Of a stretch of DNA of 64,000 nucleotides, positions 22,371 to 33,069 are shown in pieces. Position numbers and translations under genes: made by a program. The DNA is from Orobanche coerulescens (Eukaryota; Streptophyta; Magnoliopsida; Lamiales; Orobanchaceae). Positions within the stretch are counted from its first letter, which is position 1; the number at the start of each line of letters is the position of its first letter. The notes beneath the pieces are model-generated. The model was not told the origin of the DNA. It saw nothing but the letters and a program-made list of their open reading frames with translations, and searched no databases. The stretch spans positions 106,270,501-106,334,500 of the forward strand of contig CM065814.1 of the NCBI GenBank assembly GCA_033398695.1. The letters run 5' to 3'.

Positions 22371-22840
22371 TTCCACCCGTCCTCAAAAGGATTCTTCCTC
22401 GAATGTGAAAATTCAAAAGGGCTTAAGTCAGCAACATTGAAGGTAGCAGAAGCATTATATTACCAGGTAGATACACTTTGTAGGCATTATCATTGACGCG
22501 TTCCAAAATTTGAAATGGTCCGTCTCCCCTCGGCATCAACTTCGACTTCCTTTGTGGGGGAAACCTCTCTTTCCTCAAGTGAATACAAACTCAGTCACCT
22601 GGTTCAAAGAATACTTGCTTCCGGCCTTTATTCTTTATTCGGACATTATGTTCGTTGCGTTTTTTGAATTTGTTCTCGAACCTTTGCATGCAGTTGTTTG
22701 ATCATTTCAGCCTTTTTCTTGCCATCGATACTGCCCATGTCATCTATAGGAATAGGCAACAAGTCTAAATGAGTTATCAGATTAAAACCATATACAATTT
22801 CAAAAGGAGAAAATGTAGTGGTAGAATGAACAGTTCTCTT
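22181..22840 (-). pseudogene. Element C integrase C-terminal part extending into the 3' LTR
   Basis: On the minus strand the segment around 22600-22470 reads [19 protein letters not shown] and [20 protein letters not shown], the integrase C-terminal (GPY/F-type) domain. It continues as [20 protein letters not shown], then FEDGWNDVNQDGVSQSEEE, crossing the LTR border at 22370, and LYIPVGPITRSRANAIKNS. The GPITRSRA motif is a usual end of this chromovirus pol. A few frame breaks are present near 22700-22830. Confidence 0.75.
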
Positions 22841-23379
22841 CTAAGCAAATTCAATGAATGGTAAAGATGTTTCCCAATTTTTCAAGTTCTTGTTAACAAC
22901 AGCTCGTAACAATTGACCAATTGTTCGGTTAACTACCTCGGTTTGGCAATCAGTTTGGGGATGACAAGTTTTCGAATAAAGCAATTTTGTTCCCAGTTCC
23001 GCCCACAAAACTTTCCAAAAATGGCTAAGAAATTTAGTATCCCGATCGGACACTATACTTTTTGGCATTCCATGTAAACGGTCAATTTTTTTGAAAAATA
23101 AATTTGCAATATAAGTGGCATCGTCAGTTTTGTGACATGCAATGAAATGTGCCATTTTGCTAAATCTATCAACAACGACAAATATCGAATCACACCCAGG
23201 TTTTACCTTTGATAACCCCAACACAAAGTCCATTGAAAGATCAACCCAAAGCTCGTTAGGAACTGGAAGTAGCATGTACAAACCATGTGGTAAAACTCGT
23301 GATTTTGCTTTTCGACAAATAATGCATGAATTGACAATTTTATAAATATCATGGTTCATTTTAGGCCAAATGAAGTGTT
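22841..23379 (-). pseudogene. Element C integrase core (downstream part of split pol)
   Basis: On the minus strand, directly after element B, the frame resumes with [18 protein letters not shown], completing the zinc domain, then [48 protein letters not shown] and [14 protein letters not shown], the DDE catalytic core. The upstream half (GHFGIAKTFEILHE) is at 33107 and below. Joining them across B and its CATGC duplication restores a continuous frame in register. Confidence 0.9.
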
Positions 23380-23539
23380 CATGCTGTAATATCCGGATTT
23401 ATTACGATGTATTTCATCTGTATTCAAACCTTGTATTATTCGGATTTGTGGTTTTGATTATTGGAGTATGATATTTCTTGCATTGATATCTTTGTACATA
23501 AGTATAGAAGCATGCAAAATTTCTCATGCAAACTCGTGA

Positions 23540-23765
23540 TAGCGCACGCTAAGAATGTATCTTAACGCGCGCTATCGGGCTACTATTAGCGCACGCTATG
23601 CAGATAGGAGTTGCGTGCGCTAAGAACTCAATTATTGAGCGGGACGGCTAGCACATGCGCCAGCCGGGACATGGGTCCGGATAAGATTCCCACGGACGAA
23701 CCCGGACAATTCTGAAGTCAACCATTATTAGCGCACGCTAAGGAAAGCTTAGTAGCGTGCGCTAA
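23540..23765. repeat. Palindrome cluster 1 of element B (upstream of TATA)
   Basis: Six copies of TAGCGCACGCTA-type sequence, including TTAACGCGCGCTAT and TAGCGTGCGCTA. They flank an 80-bp stretch with GGCTAGCACATG that is also kept in element F. Repeated at 30838-31065. Confidence 0.9.
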
Positions 23766-23785
23766 CTTGTTAAAATGCAGAATAT

Positions 23786-23793
23786 TATAAATA
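23786..23793 (+). promoter_or_regulatory. TATA box of element B 5' LTR
   Basis: TATAAATA followed by GGACAAC, matching the context in element A. Confidence 0.75.
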
Positions 23794-24609
23794 GGACAAC
23801 AACCGTTTTGGCTTTCATTTCTTTCGCCCATTCTTCATCCTTGAGAGTTCAGAGAGCTGATATAACACTCCTACACACTTAGAACTCATCTTGTTGGTGT
23901 TTGTATATTCGTTATCACTTGGGAGTATTCATTGAAGTGGTATAGCACCTTGGAGTGGCATACAACCAACCGGAGTCGGATTCTAACTTACGGTTCAGTG
24001 ATTTTCATCATATTAAGGTATGTTCAACCTAACTCCAGACATAGAGTTGGATTCTAAAGGATTGGATGATCATAGTAATGAGATATTGATTTTCATAAGT
24101 GAATTATCTAAAGTACATCATGTTTGGAATATTGAGATGAATAAGCCTTAAGTACCTGGATTATGCTCTTCATGATTCGAATCTTATTACATTTAATATG
24201 TAAAGGAAGCTTCTATCATTGGTAATCCGAATCTAGTAGATGACTTCATAGCAATCTTGGACTTGACTTTAACATCATTATTGTTGGATAAATCTAAAGG
24301 ATTGATCATGGAAAGATTTATCTAGTATAGATGGAACGTTTAACAACTTCAGCATGATAATATCGATTGATATAAAGGTGTTGATATCAACCGTTAAGCC
24401 TTTCGAATTGTCGTATGAAGAATTGTAGTCGAAATGGAATATGGTTTTATATGGTATGCATATCCTTGAATCCGAAGTTGTTGTTATCCGTAAGATCATT
24501 CATAATCGTATGTACATGATATTCATGGAGGTAACATGAAGTATCACGGAAGATTTCATTGTTTCGATCATGGCGAGAAACAGTTCTTGCTTTCGGTGAT
24601 GGCGCCATG

Positions 24610-24830
24610 CACGAATAGCACACGCTAAGCTATATAGATTAACGTGCGCTATCGAGCACGAGTTAGCGTCGCCACGTTTTATGCGTAACGTCGCTAGGCC
24701 ATCGACGAGTCGATCGGTGATCGGTAAATCTTGACCATACATAGTTAGCGTATGCTAGGCTTTGTTGTTTGCGTGCGCTATCGAGCAGACTTAACGCACG
24801 CTACACATAGTACTTAGCGTGCGCTAAGCA
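24610..24830. repeat. Palindrome cluster 2 of element B (downstream of TATA)
   Basis: About eight copies of TAGCGTGCGCTA-type sequence, some damaged, lie more than 800 bp inside the presumed transcript. In the 3' LTR (31915-32130) several are better preserved (TAGCGTACGCTA), so the 5' copy lost bases. Confidence 0.85.
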
Positions 24831-25393
24831 GTTCAGGCAGATTGCATTTTATGAACTTTTGGCCATAAATCGGATTGTTAAACATTCGTACGACGTGAGA
24901 TAAACCCTATATCATTTCTTTTGTTAAGGTTTGGTCACGTTACGTGATTGATTGAGGAGGACGACATTCGAGTGTTCGTTTTCGTGGAAGTATTATTCTT
25001 GTCTTCAAGTCGAGGCAAGTACCTTAATTGTTTTATGTATTGTTGTTATACATATTGTCGTGCATGTATGTCGTTATTGTATGTCCACCTCGTGTTGGTC
25101 CGACGGGATCATCGGGGGATCTATGCTAGCGTGCGCTGGATCATCGGACGGGTTTTTCCACCACGGGTTGGTTTGACGGGATCATCGTGGGTTCTAGGCA
25201 GTGAACGCTGGATCGACGGAATTACCATGTGTATGTTATGATATCATGTTGTGATTATCAGTTGTGTATGTTATGTTTGAGTTTCTCGTAGGAGAAGACT
25301 CGTTGGACAGTTTATCATTTATGTTATTATTATTATTCTGCGTGTGACGTTGAAATAATATGTTTTGGTACTTGTACTAGCATCGTTGTGCTA

Positions 25394-25407
25394 ACCCCTT
25401 CGGGGGT
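25394..25407 (+). other. ACCCC-TTCG-GGGGT hairpin in element B LTR
   Basis: Perfect 5-bp stem with a TTCG loop, exceptionally stable as RNA. Same position and fold in A, D and E. Confidence 0.7.
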
Positions 25408-25697
25408 GAACATTTTGTTTATGTTCAGGATCCAGGAGAGCGGGAAAACAACCACTGGAGCTGCATGACGACGAGGGTGCAGAGTGATGTTTTGGCCGGG
25501 TTATTTATCCGTTGTTTATTCGTTATTTCAATAAGTACTCGAGTACGAAGGCATTTGTGTTAGATTTGAATTTGGTGATATACTATTAAGTTCCTGCTGA
25601 ACAACTGTACTTTCAGTATTTGATCAGAATCGTTGTATCTTAATTCCATTGTTTCCATTCGTTAGTACTTTTTAATGTTGCTAAATTCTTCAGCCTT

Positions 25698-25722
25698 GTA
25701 AATCCTTATGTAAAGGATTTAC
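25698..25722 (+). other. GTAAATCCTT hairpin near element B LTR end
   Basis: Perfect 10-bp stem GTAAATCCTT/AAGGATTTAC followed by GGCGCTGTAATATTCC. Counterparts with different bases but the same pairing are found in A, D and E. Confidence 0.7.
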
Positions 25723-25765
25723 GGCGCTGTAATATTCCTGAATATATCGGGGGTGTTACAGAATA

Positions 25766-25778
25766 TGGTATCAGAGCT
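25766..25778 (+). other. Primer binding site, initiator tRNA-Met type (element B)
   Basis: TGGTATCAGAGC five bases after the LTR end. Confidence 0.88.
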
Positions 25779-25892
25779 AAGATTATGGATATCTTAGCCG
25801 TTGGGTTAAAATAGGGGTCATTTATGTCTTTTGAGGTAACCGGCCGTGAATGACATCACTGCACTGCCTACGTCTTCATGCGAACGGTGGTT

Positions 25893-25994
25893 GTAAGTTC
25901 CTAAACTCTATCTCATTCTTTACATGTTGTGTCTCTTTATACCCGAATATTAGAACGATGTTGTTTCCTGTATATTGAGTACTTATGCTTACAG
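25893..25994 (+). other. Putative 102-bp leader intron of element B
   Basis: Donor GGTT then GTAAGT at 25893 and acceptor TGCTTACAG ending at 25994, one base before the gag ATG (25996). The segment has stops in all frames. Splicing is inferred from consensus and from the same layout in A. Confidence 0.45.
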
Positions 25995-25995
25995 T

Positions 25996-27707
25996 ATGTT
26001 GAGAGGCGGACGTGCACGTGGTCGCGGTCGTGGACGCGGACGGAGAAATGCCGAAAGGGAAGCATCGCCTTCTAACCAGGCCAGTCATAGCTCGGGCGAG
26101 CCGCAACAATCTATTAATAACGAACCAGATCCTGCTGTACCAGAGATCCTTCGTCAAGTGGTGAACCAGATGACTCAGTTCGCCCAAGTCGTGGACCGAA
26201 TGCAAGTGGCGGTGGGACTACAACAGGGAGAGAGACAGCAAGGGATCCCAGACATGGGAAATCGAGGTGACCGGTGGATGAAAGAGGTGGCGAAGATGCA
26301 ACCACCCAAATTTGACGGTATTTCTGAGACTCCCACCTGGGATCATTGGTTGAAAGAACTGGAGAAAATCTTTGCCGGAATTAATCGCCTGTGACAATAG
26401 GAGAGCCTCTATCGCTCAATATTTTACGATAGGGAAGCGTCCGAATGGTGGGAATCCATCCGGCTGTAGACCATGATGCCGATTGGGAGTTTAGATTGAT
26501 GATGGAAGCTCGATTGCCCTCGTCCGTGAGGAAGCCAAAATTCGGGAGTTTTCTCCGCTCGGCCTTGATGTGCCGGTATCCCAGCGATTAAGACGTTTAA
26601 CGAATGTGGCATTTGTTCGACATTTGGTCGAGCAGATGATGCGTAAATGATGATTCATTTCGATATGAGGATGAAACCAGAAATCCAGAGGTACATGTCC
26701 GGATTTGAATGTACCACACTCCGTCAATACCAGGATAAGGCGTTGGCGTATGAGATCAAGGAAGCAACTATGGAGAAATTTTCGGAATCCAAGAAACAGA
26801 AAGTCTCTGGTACTTTTACAGAGCACAAGAACAGCGGGTCCCGTAAGGCCCAGTCATCTTTTCACTCTTTCAAGAAACCTCCGCACCCAGTTAGGAGCGG
26901 AAATAACTTCGGAGCGACATCAATAATTACTGATGTTACCAGGAAATGCTTTAACTGCGCCCAGACGGGGCACTATCTATGGAATTGCCCCCTTCCTGCC
27001 ATGACTTGTTTTGATTGTGGACGAGAGGGACATCGGGCAATGTTTTGTGAAGAGGCTGCAAAGTCTTTTAGAGCCCGTACACCACATCCAGTCCAGAAGG
27101 AAGCCAGTATCCAACAGATGCAGCAAAGTGTTCAGATGCCTCAGAATTTTGGCTGCGGACGAGGCAGAGGACAATGGGACCGAAAGGGGACATCGAGTGC
27201 CGGATCTGCTCCCCCACGTCTGTACGAGATGAGGAGGACAGACGATCAGGATGATGCTGTCGCATCAGGTACTGTCCAGATCCTTTCCCAGCCAGTTAGC
27301 GTTTTATTCGATACAGGAGCTACACATTCTTTTATATCTTTGTCTTGTGTAAATCGTTTGAATATTTCCGGTTTTCATACTTGTGAACCTTATGTTGTTG
27401 GTTTACCGAGTGGAGAGAGGATTGTCGGAAATTTAGAAACTAGAAATTTCCCTGTATCATTTGGAGGCAGAGAGTGGCTCTCAAATCTGATCGTGATAGA
27501 AATGCAAGGAGACGACCTGATACTCGGAGACGATTGGCTTAATCGATATGGAGCAATTGTAAACTACCGAAGGAGGAATATCTCACTGATCGCTAACGAT
27601 GGTTCTGAAATATTGTTCGAGGGGTGGAAACCGGGAAGCTCAGGAAAATTGATCAAAGCGATGAAAGCTGTCAAATTGTTGAAACAGGGCTGTACCGGGT
27701 ACTGATG
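25996..27707 (+). pseudogene. Element B gag and protease (frameshifted)
   Basis: The ATG at 25996 follows the putative acceptor. An Arg/Gly-rich start (MLRGGRARGRGRGRGRRNAE) leads to MQPPKFDGISETPTWDHWL and LEKIFAGINRL. Then two or more frame breaks lie between 26390 and 26640, with YDREASEWWESIR recognisable in another frame. The frame 26647-27705 is clean: MSGFECTTLRQYQDKALAYE, two intact zinc knuckles (CFNCAQTGHYLWNC and CFDCGREGHRAMFC), then an intact protease site VLFDTGATHSFISL and LILGDDWLNRYGAIV. It ends at TGA where GYWCY is expected, a Trp-to-stop change. Confidence 0.9.
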
Positions 27708-30420
27708 TTATGCAATGAAGAAAGAAGACGAAATTGTGGAACTTTCATCCATTCCTATTGTGAATGAATTTCCAAATGTATTTCCTGACGAGTTACCTGG
27801 ACTACCTCCACGAAGGGATGTGGAATTTACCATTGAGCTGGAACCCGGAGCTACACCAATTTCTAAGGCGCCGTACCGTATGGCACCTACTGAGATGTAC
27901 GAACTGAAGAAGCAGCTGGAGGAGTTACTGGACAAGGGCTATATTCAGCCAAGCGTTCCACCCTGGGGAGCGCCAGTTCTTTTTGTCCGAAAGAAGGATG
28001 GATCGCTCCGATTGTGTATTGACTATCGAGAGCTGAACAAGATGACGATTAAGAACAAGTATCTATTGCCACGGATTGATGATCTGTTTGACCAGCTGCA
28101 AGGGGCAACAGTATTTTCTAAAATCGATCTGAGATCAGGATATCATCAACTGAGGATTAAGGAATCTGATGTTCCGAAATCAGCGTTCAGAACTCGCTAC
28201 GGACATTATGAGTTTATAGTGATGCCGTTTGGTCTCACTAACGCACCTGCTGTATTTATGCAATTGATGAACCGTGTGTTCATTGAATTTTTGGATAAAT
28301 TTGTGGTCGTGTTCATTGATGACATTCTGGTGTATTCTAAGAGCTCGGAAGAACATGCGCAGCATTTGCGGATTGTATTGGAAATATTGAGAAACGAGTA
28401 ATTGTACGCCAAACTTTCTAAGTGTGAATTCTGGCTAAAGGAAGTAATGTTCCTCGGCCATGTAGTGTCAGCTGAAGGAGTCCGAGTAGATCCTCAGAAG
28501 ATCGAAGCAATTATGGATTGGGAACCTCCAAAGAACGTGAAAGAAGTCCGAAGCTTTTTAGGACTTGCTGGATACTATCGTTGATTCGTGGAAGGGTTTT
28601 CTAAAATCTCCCGCCCACTTACTCGACTCCTGCAGAAAACTCAAAAGTTTGAGTGGAATGAATTATGTCAGATTAGCTTTGATGAATTGAAGAAGAGATT
28701 GACGACGGCACCAATTCTATCACTTCCACAGGGAACTGGAGGATTTATAGTTTACAGTGATGCTTCGAACCAAGTACTTGGGTGCGTATTGATGCAGAAT
28801 GATAAGGTGATCGCTTATGCGTCGCGACAGCTGAAACCTTATGAAGTGAATTACCCAACACATGATTTGGAGCTTGCAGCAGTAGTTTTTGCTTTGAAGA
28901 TCTGGAGGCATTATCTGTACGGGACTCACTGTCAGATATTTACGGATCACAAGAGTCTCAAGTACATATTCAGTCAGAAAGAATTAAACATGCGGCAAAG
29001 AAGATGGTTAGAACTGATTAAGGACTATGACTTGGAGATTTTATATCATCCAGGCAAAGCGAATGTAGTGGCCGATGCACTTAGCCACAAGCCTGTTTCT
29101 ATTCAGATGCTGGAGATGCTGACCTCCCAACTTAGCCTTCAACGAGAGATGATTCGTGAAGGAATTGAAGTATGGTTACAAAGAGTCCAAGGACAACTGT
29201 GCGTAATGGAGATAACTTCATCATTAACCGAAGGAATCAAATCTAAACAGGCAGATGATCCTCTGATGATTCGGTTACGTGATGAAGTGATCAAAGGAAA
29301 GGCCCCCGGATTCATAATTCATGATGATGGAGTTTTGAGATTTCAGAACCGACTCTGTGTTCCCGATGATGATGTTCTGAAACAGACGATATTGAAGGAA
29401 GCTCACAGTTCGCCCTATTCTATCCACCCGGGCACCAGTAAAATGTATAAGGACTTGAAGCAGAATTTCTGGTGGGGCAACATGAAGAAAGATGTAGAGG
29501 ACTATGTTTCTAAATGCTTGACTTGTCAGTAGGTTAAGATCGAGCATCAACGGCCTGCTGGAATGTTGAAGCCGCTCCCAATTCCTGAATGGAAGTGGGA
29601 GGACATATCGATGGATTTTATCACTAATATGCCGAGAGCCAGGACAGGAATGAACATGATTTGGGTGATAGTTGATCGTTTAACCAAATCAGCTCATTTT
29701 CTAGGCATTAAGGATACGTGGGGACCAGAGAGGTTGGCACGAGTATTTATTTCGGAGATAGTTCGATTTCATGGTATGCCGAAAACCATTGTTTCTGATC
29801 GAGACGTCCGTTTTGTGTCTCACTTTTGGAAGGCAGTTCATAAGGCCTTGGGGACCGAATTGAACTTCAGTACAGCTTATCACCCGCAGACTGACGGACA
29901 ATCCGAGAGGACCATTCAAACGGTGGAAGATATGTTTAGGGCTTGTGCCTTAGATTGGTCAAACGATTGGGAAGTTCATCTACCATTGATTGAATTTACC
30001 TACAACAATAGTTGGCATGCTTCCATTAAGATGGCACTGTTTGAAGCATTATACGGGAGGAGATGCAGATCGCCCCTATGCTTGGACGATTCATCGGACT
30101 TGATCGGAACAGAACCAGAGTTGATCGTGCAGACTCGAGAGAAGATAGCCTTGATTCGTAAAAGACTGTTGACCGCCCAGAGTCGCCAGAAATCCTACGC
30201 GGACGTACGCCGTCGCCTATTAGAGTTCAATACTGGAGACCATGTACTTTTGAAGGTTTCTCCTACTCGGGGAATCTTTCGTTTCGGAAGGAAAGGAAAG
30301 CTGAGTCCGAGATATATCGGACCATTTGAGATCCTCGAAAGAGTTGGGAGTTGGCATCTGATTAGCATTGCGCCGTCATTGTGCCATGTTCATAACGTGT
30401 TCCACGTATCCCGATTCTGA
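27708..30420 (+). pseudogene. Element B RT, RNase H and integrase (several stops)
   Basis: [54 protein letters not shown] at 28399 replaces Gln before [11 protein letters not shown], and a TGA at 28582 replaces Arg in GYYRRFVEGF. RNase [37 protein letters not shown]. Integrase zinc domain: [11 protein letters not shown] to CLTCQ, where a TAG at 29530 replaces the second Gln. Core: [42 protein letters not shown]. All stops are one transition from the expected codon and the frame stays in phase, so decay was by point mutation rather than deletion. The catalytic residues themselves are retained. Confidence 0.92.
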
Positions 30421-30649
30421 GTATATACCAGATCCCAGTCATATCATTGATTTCGGCGAGATCGAAGTCGCGCAGGATGGGACGTTTGAAGAAAGACCGG
30501 TCAAGATACTCGAGAGTCGAGTTAAACAGCTGAGGAACAAACAAATCGTTTTGGTCAAAGTTCAATGGTCACGTCACGGAATGGAAGAAGCCACCTGGGA
30601 AACGGAAGCTGATATGAAGTCTAGATATCCCGAGTTATTTTTGTCTTGA
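30421..30649 (+). pseudogene. Element B chromodomain (shifted frame)
   Basis: After HVSRF the frame shifts. The next frame reads EYIPDPSHIIDFGEIEVAQD, VKILESRVKQLRNKQIVLVK and VQWSRHGMEEATWETEADMK, ending PELFLS and TGA at 30647. This is a chromovirus chromodomain, very close to that of A. Confidence 0.85.
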
Positions 30650-30684
30650 GTTTCGGGACGAAACTCATTTTTAGTAGGAGAGTA

Positions 30685-33064
30685 TGTAATATCCGGATTT
30701 ATTACGGTGTATTTCATCTGTATTCAAACCTTGTATTATTCGGATTTGTGGTTTTGATTATTGGAGTATGATATTTCTTGCATTGATATCTTTGTACATA
30801 AGTATAGAAGCATGCCAAATTTCTCATGCAAACTCGTGATAGCGCACGCTAAGAATGTATCTTAACGCGCGCTATCGGGCTACTATTAGCGCACGCTATG
30901 CAGATAGGAGTTGCATGCGCTAGGAACTCAATTATTGAGCGGGACGGCTAGCACATGCGCCAGCCGGGACATGGGTCCAGATAAGATTCCCGCGGACGAA
31001 CCCGGACAATTCTGAAGTCAACCATTATTAGCGCACGCTAAGGAAAGCTTAGTAGCGTGCCCTAACTTGTTAAAATGCAGAATATTATAAATAGGACAAC
31101 AACCGTTTTGGCTTTCATTTCTTTCGCCCATTCTTCATCCTTGAGAGTTCAGAGAGCTGATATAACACTCCTACACACTTAGAACTCATCTTGTTGGTGT
31201 TTGTATATTGGTTATCACTTGGGAGTATTCATTGAAGTGGTATAGCACCTTGGAGTGGCATACAACCAACCGGAGTCGAATTCTACCTTACGGTTCAGTG
31301 ATTTTCATCATATTAAGGTATGTTCAACCTATCTCCAGACTTAGAGTTGGATTCTAAATGATTGGATGATCATAGTAATGAGATATTGATTTTCATAAGT
31401 GAATTATCTAAAGTACATCATGTTTGGAATATTGAGATGAATAAGCCTTAAGTACCTGGATTATGCTCTTCATGATTCGAATCTTATTACATTGAATATG
31501 TAAAGGAAGCTTCTATCATTGGTAATCCGAATCTAGTAGATGACTTCATAGCAATCTTGGACTTGACTTTAACATCATTATTGTTGGATAAATCTAAAGG
31601 ATTGATCATGGAAAGATTTATCTAGTATAGATGGAACGTTTAACAACTTCAGCATGATAATATCGATTGATATAAAGGTGTTGATATCAACCGTTAAGCC
31701 TTTCGAATTGTCGTATGAAGAATTGTAGTCGAAATGGAATATGGTTTTATATGGTATGCATATCCTTGAATCCGAAGTTGTTGTTATCCGTAAGATCATT
31801 CATAATCGTATGTACATGATATTCATGGAGGTAACATGAAGTATCACGGAAGATTTCATTATTTCGATCATGGCGAGAACAGTTTAGTGCTCAGCAGTAA
31901 ACTGCCATGCACAAATAGCGCACGCTAAGCTATATAGATTAACGTGCGCTATCGAGCACGAGTTAGCGTATGCCACGTTTTGTACGTAATGTACGCTAGG
32001 CCATCAGACGAGTCAGTCGACTGATCAGTGAAGTACTGACCATACATAGTTAGCGTACGCTAGGCTTTGTTGTTTGCGTGTGCTATCGAGCAGACTTAAT
32101 GCACGCTACACATAGTACTTAGCGTGCGCTAAGCAGTTCAGGCATATTGCATTTTATGAACTTTTGGTCGTAAATCGGATTGTTAAACATTCGTACGACG
32201 TGAGATAAATCCTATATCATTTCTTTTGTTAAGGTTTGGTCTCGTTACGTGATTGATTGAGGAGGACGACCTTCGAGTGTTCGTTTTCGAGGAAGTATTA
32301 TTCCTGTCTTCAAATCGAGGCAAGTACCTTAATTGTTTTATGTATTGTTGTTATACATATTGTCGTGCATGTATGTCATTATTGTATGTACACCTCGTGT
32401 TGGTCCGACGGGATCATCGGGGATCTATGCTAGCGTGCGCGGGATCATCGGACGGGTTTTTCCACCACGGGTTGGTCTGACGGGATCATCGTGGGTTCTA
32501 GGCAGTGAGCGCTGGATCGACGGAATTACCATGTGTATGTTATGATATCATGTTGTGATTATCAGTTGTGTATGTTATGTTTGAGTTTCTCGTAGGAGAA
32601 GACTCGTTGTACAGTTTATCATTTACGTTATTATTATTATTCTGCGTGTGACGTTGAAATAATATGTTGTGGTACTTATACTAGCATCGTTGTGCTAACC
32701 CCTTCGGGGGTGAACATTTTGTTTATGTTCAGGATCCAGGAGAGCGGGAAAACAACCACTGGAGCTGCATGACGACGAGGGTGCAGAGTGATGTTTTGGC
32801 CGGGTTATTTATCCGTTGTTTATTCGTTATTTCAATAAGTACTCGAGTACGAAGTCATTTGTGTTAGATTTGAATTTGGTGATGTACTATTAAGTTCCTG
32901 CTGAACAACTGTACTTTCAGTATTTGATCAGAACCTTTGTATCTTAATTCCATTGTTTCCATTCGTTAGTACTTTTTAATGTTGTTAAATTCTTCAGCCT
33001 TGTAAATCCTTATGTAAAGGATTTACGGCGCTGTAATATTCCTGAATATATCGGGGGTGTTACA
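30685..33064 (+). repeat. Element B 3' LTR
   Basis: 2380 bp. Preceded by the purine-rich TAGTAGGAGAG. The most marked difference from the 5' LTR lies in the 24570-24740 and 31870-32040 region. Confidence 0.95.
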
Positions 33065-33069
33065 CATGC

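Larger units (their letters stand above)
23385..25760 (+). repeat. Element B 5' LTR
   Basis: 2376 bp. It carries one palindrome cluster upstream of the TATA box (23540-23765), a second far downstream (24610-24830) and a lone copy at about 25125, the ACCCC-TTCG-GGGGT hairpin (25394-25407) and the GTAAATCCTT hairpin (25698-25722). Confidence 0.95.
23385..33064 (+). mobile_element. Element B: Ty3/gypsy chromovirus (Tekay/Del-like) nested in element C
   Basis: LTRs 23385-25760 and 30685-33064 begin TGTAATATCC and end GGTGTTACA. The 5-bp target duplication CATGC is perfect (23380-23384, 33065-33069). Internal order is primer site, leader intron, gag, PR, RT, RNase H, integrase, chromodomain, polypurine tract, as in element A, to which its protein is clearly related. 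The LTRs are highly alike (2376 and 2380 bp), so B is younger than C. Its proteins are broken by several stops and frameshifts. Confidence 0.95.

Noticed and set aside
24278..24499. 73-codon frame present identically in both B LTRs (31578-31799)
   Set aside because: Identity follows from LTR duplication at insertion; no start context, domain or similarity, and it is antisense to the LTR.
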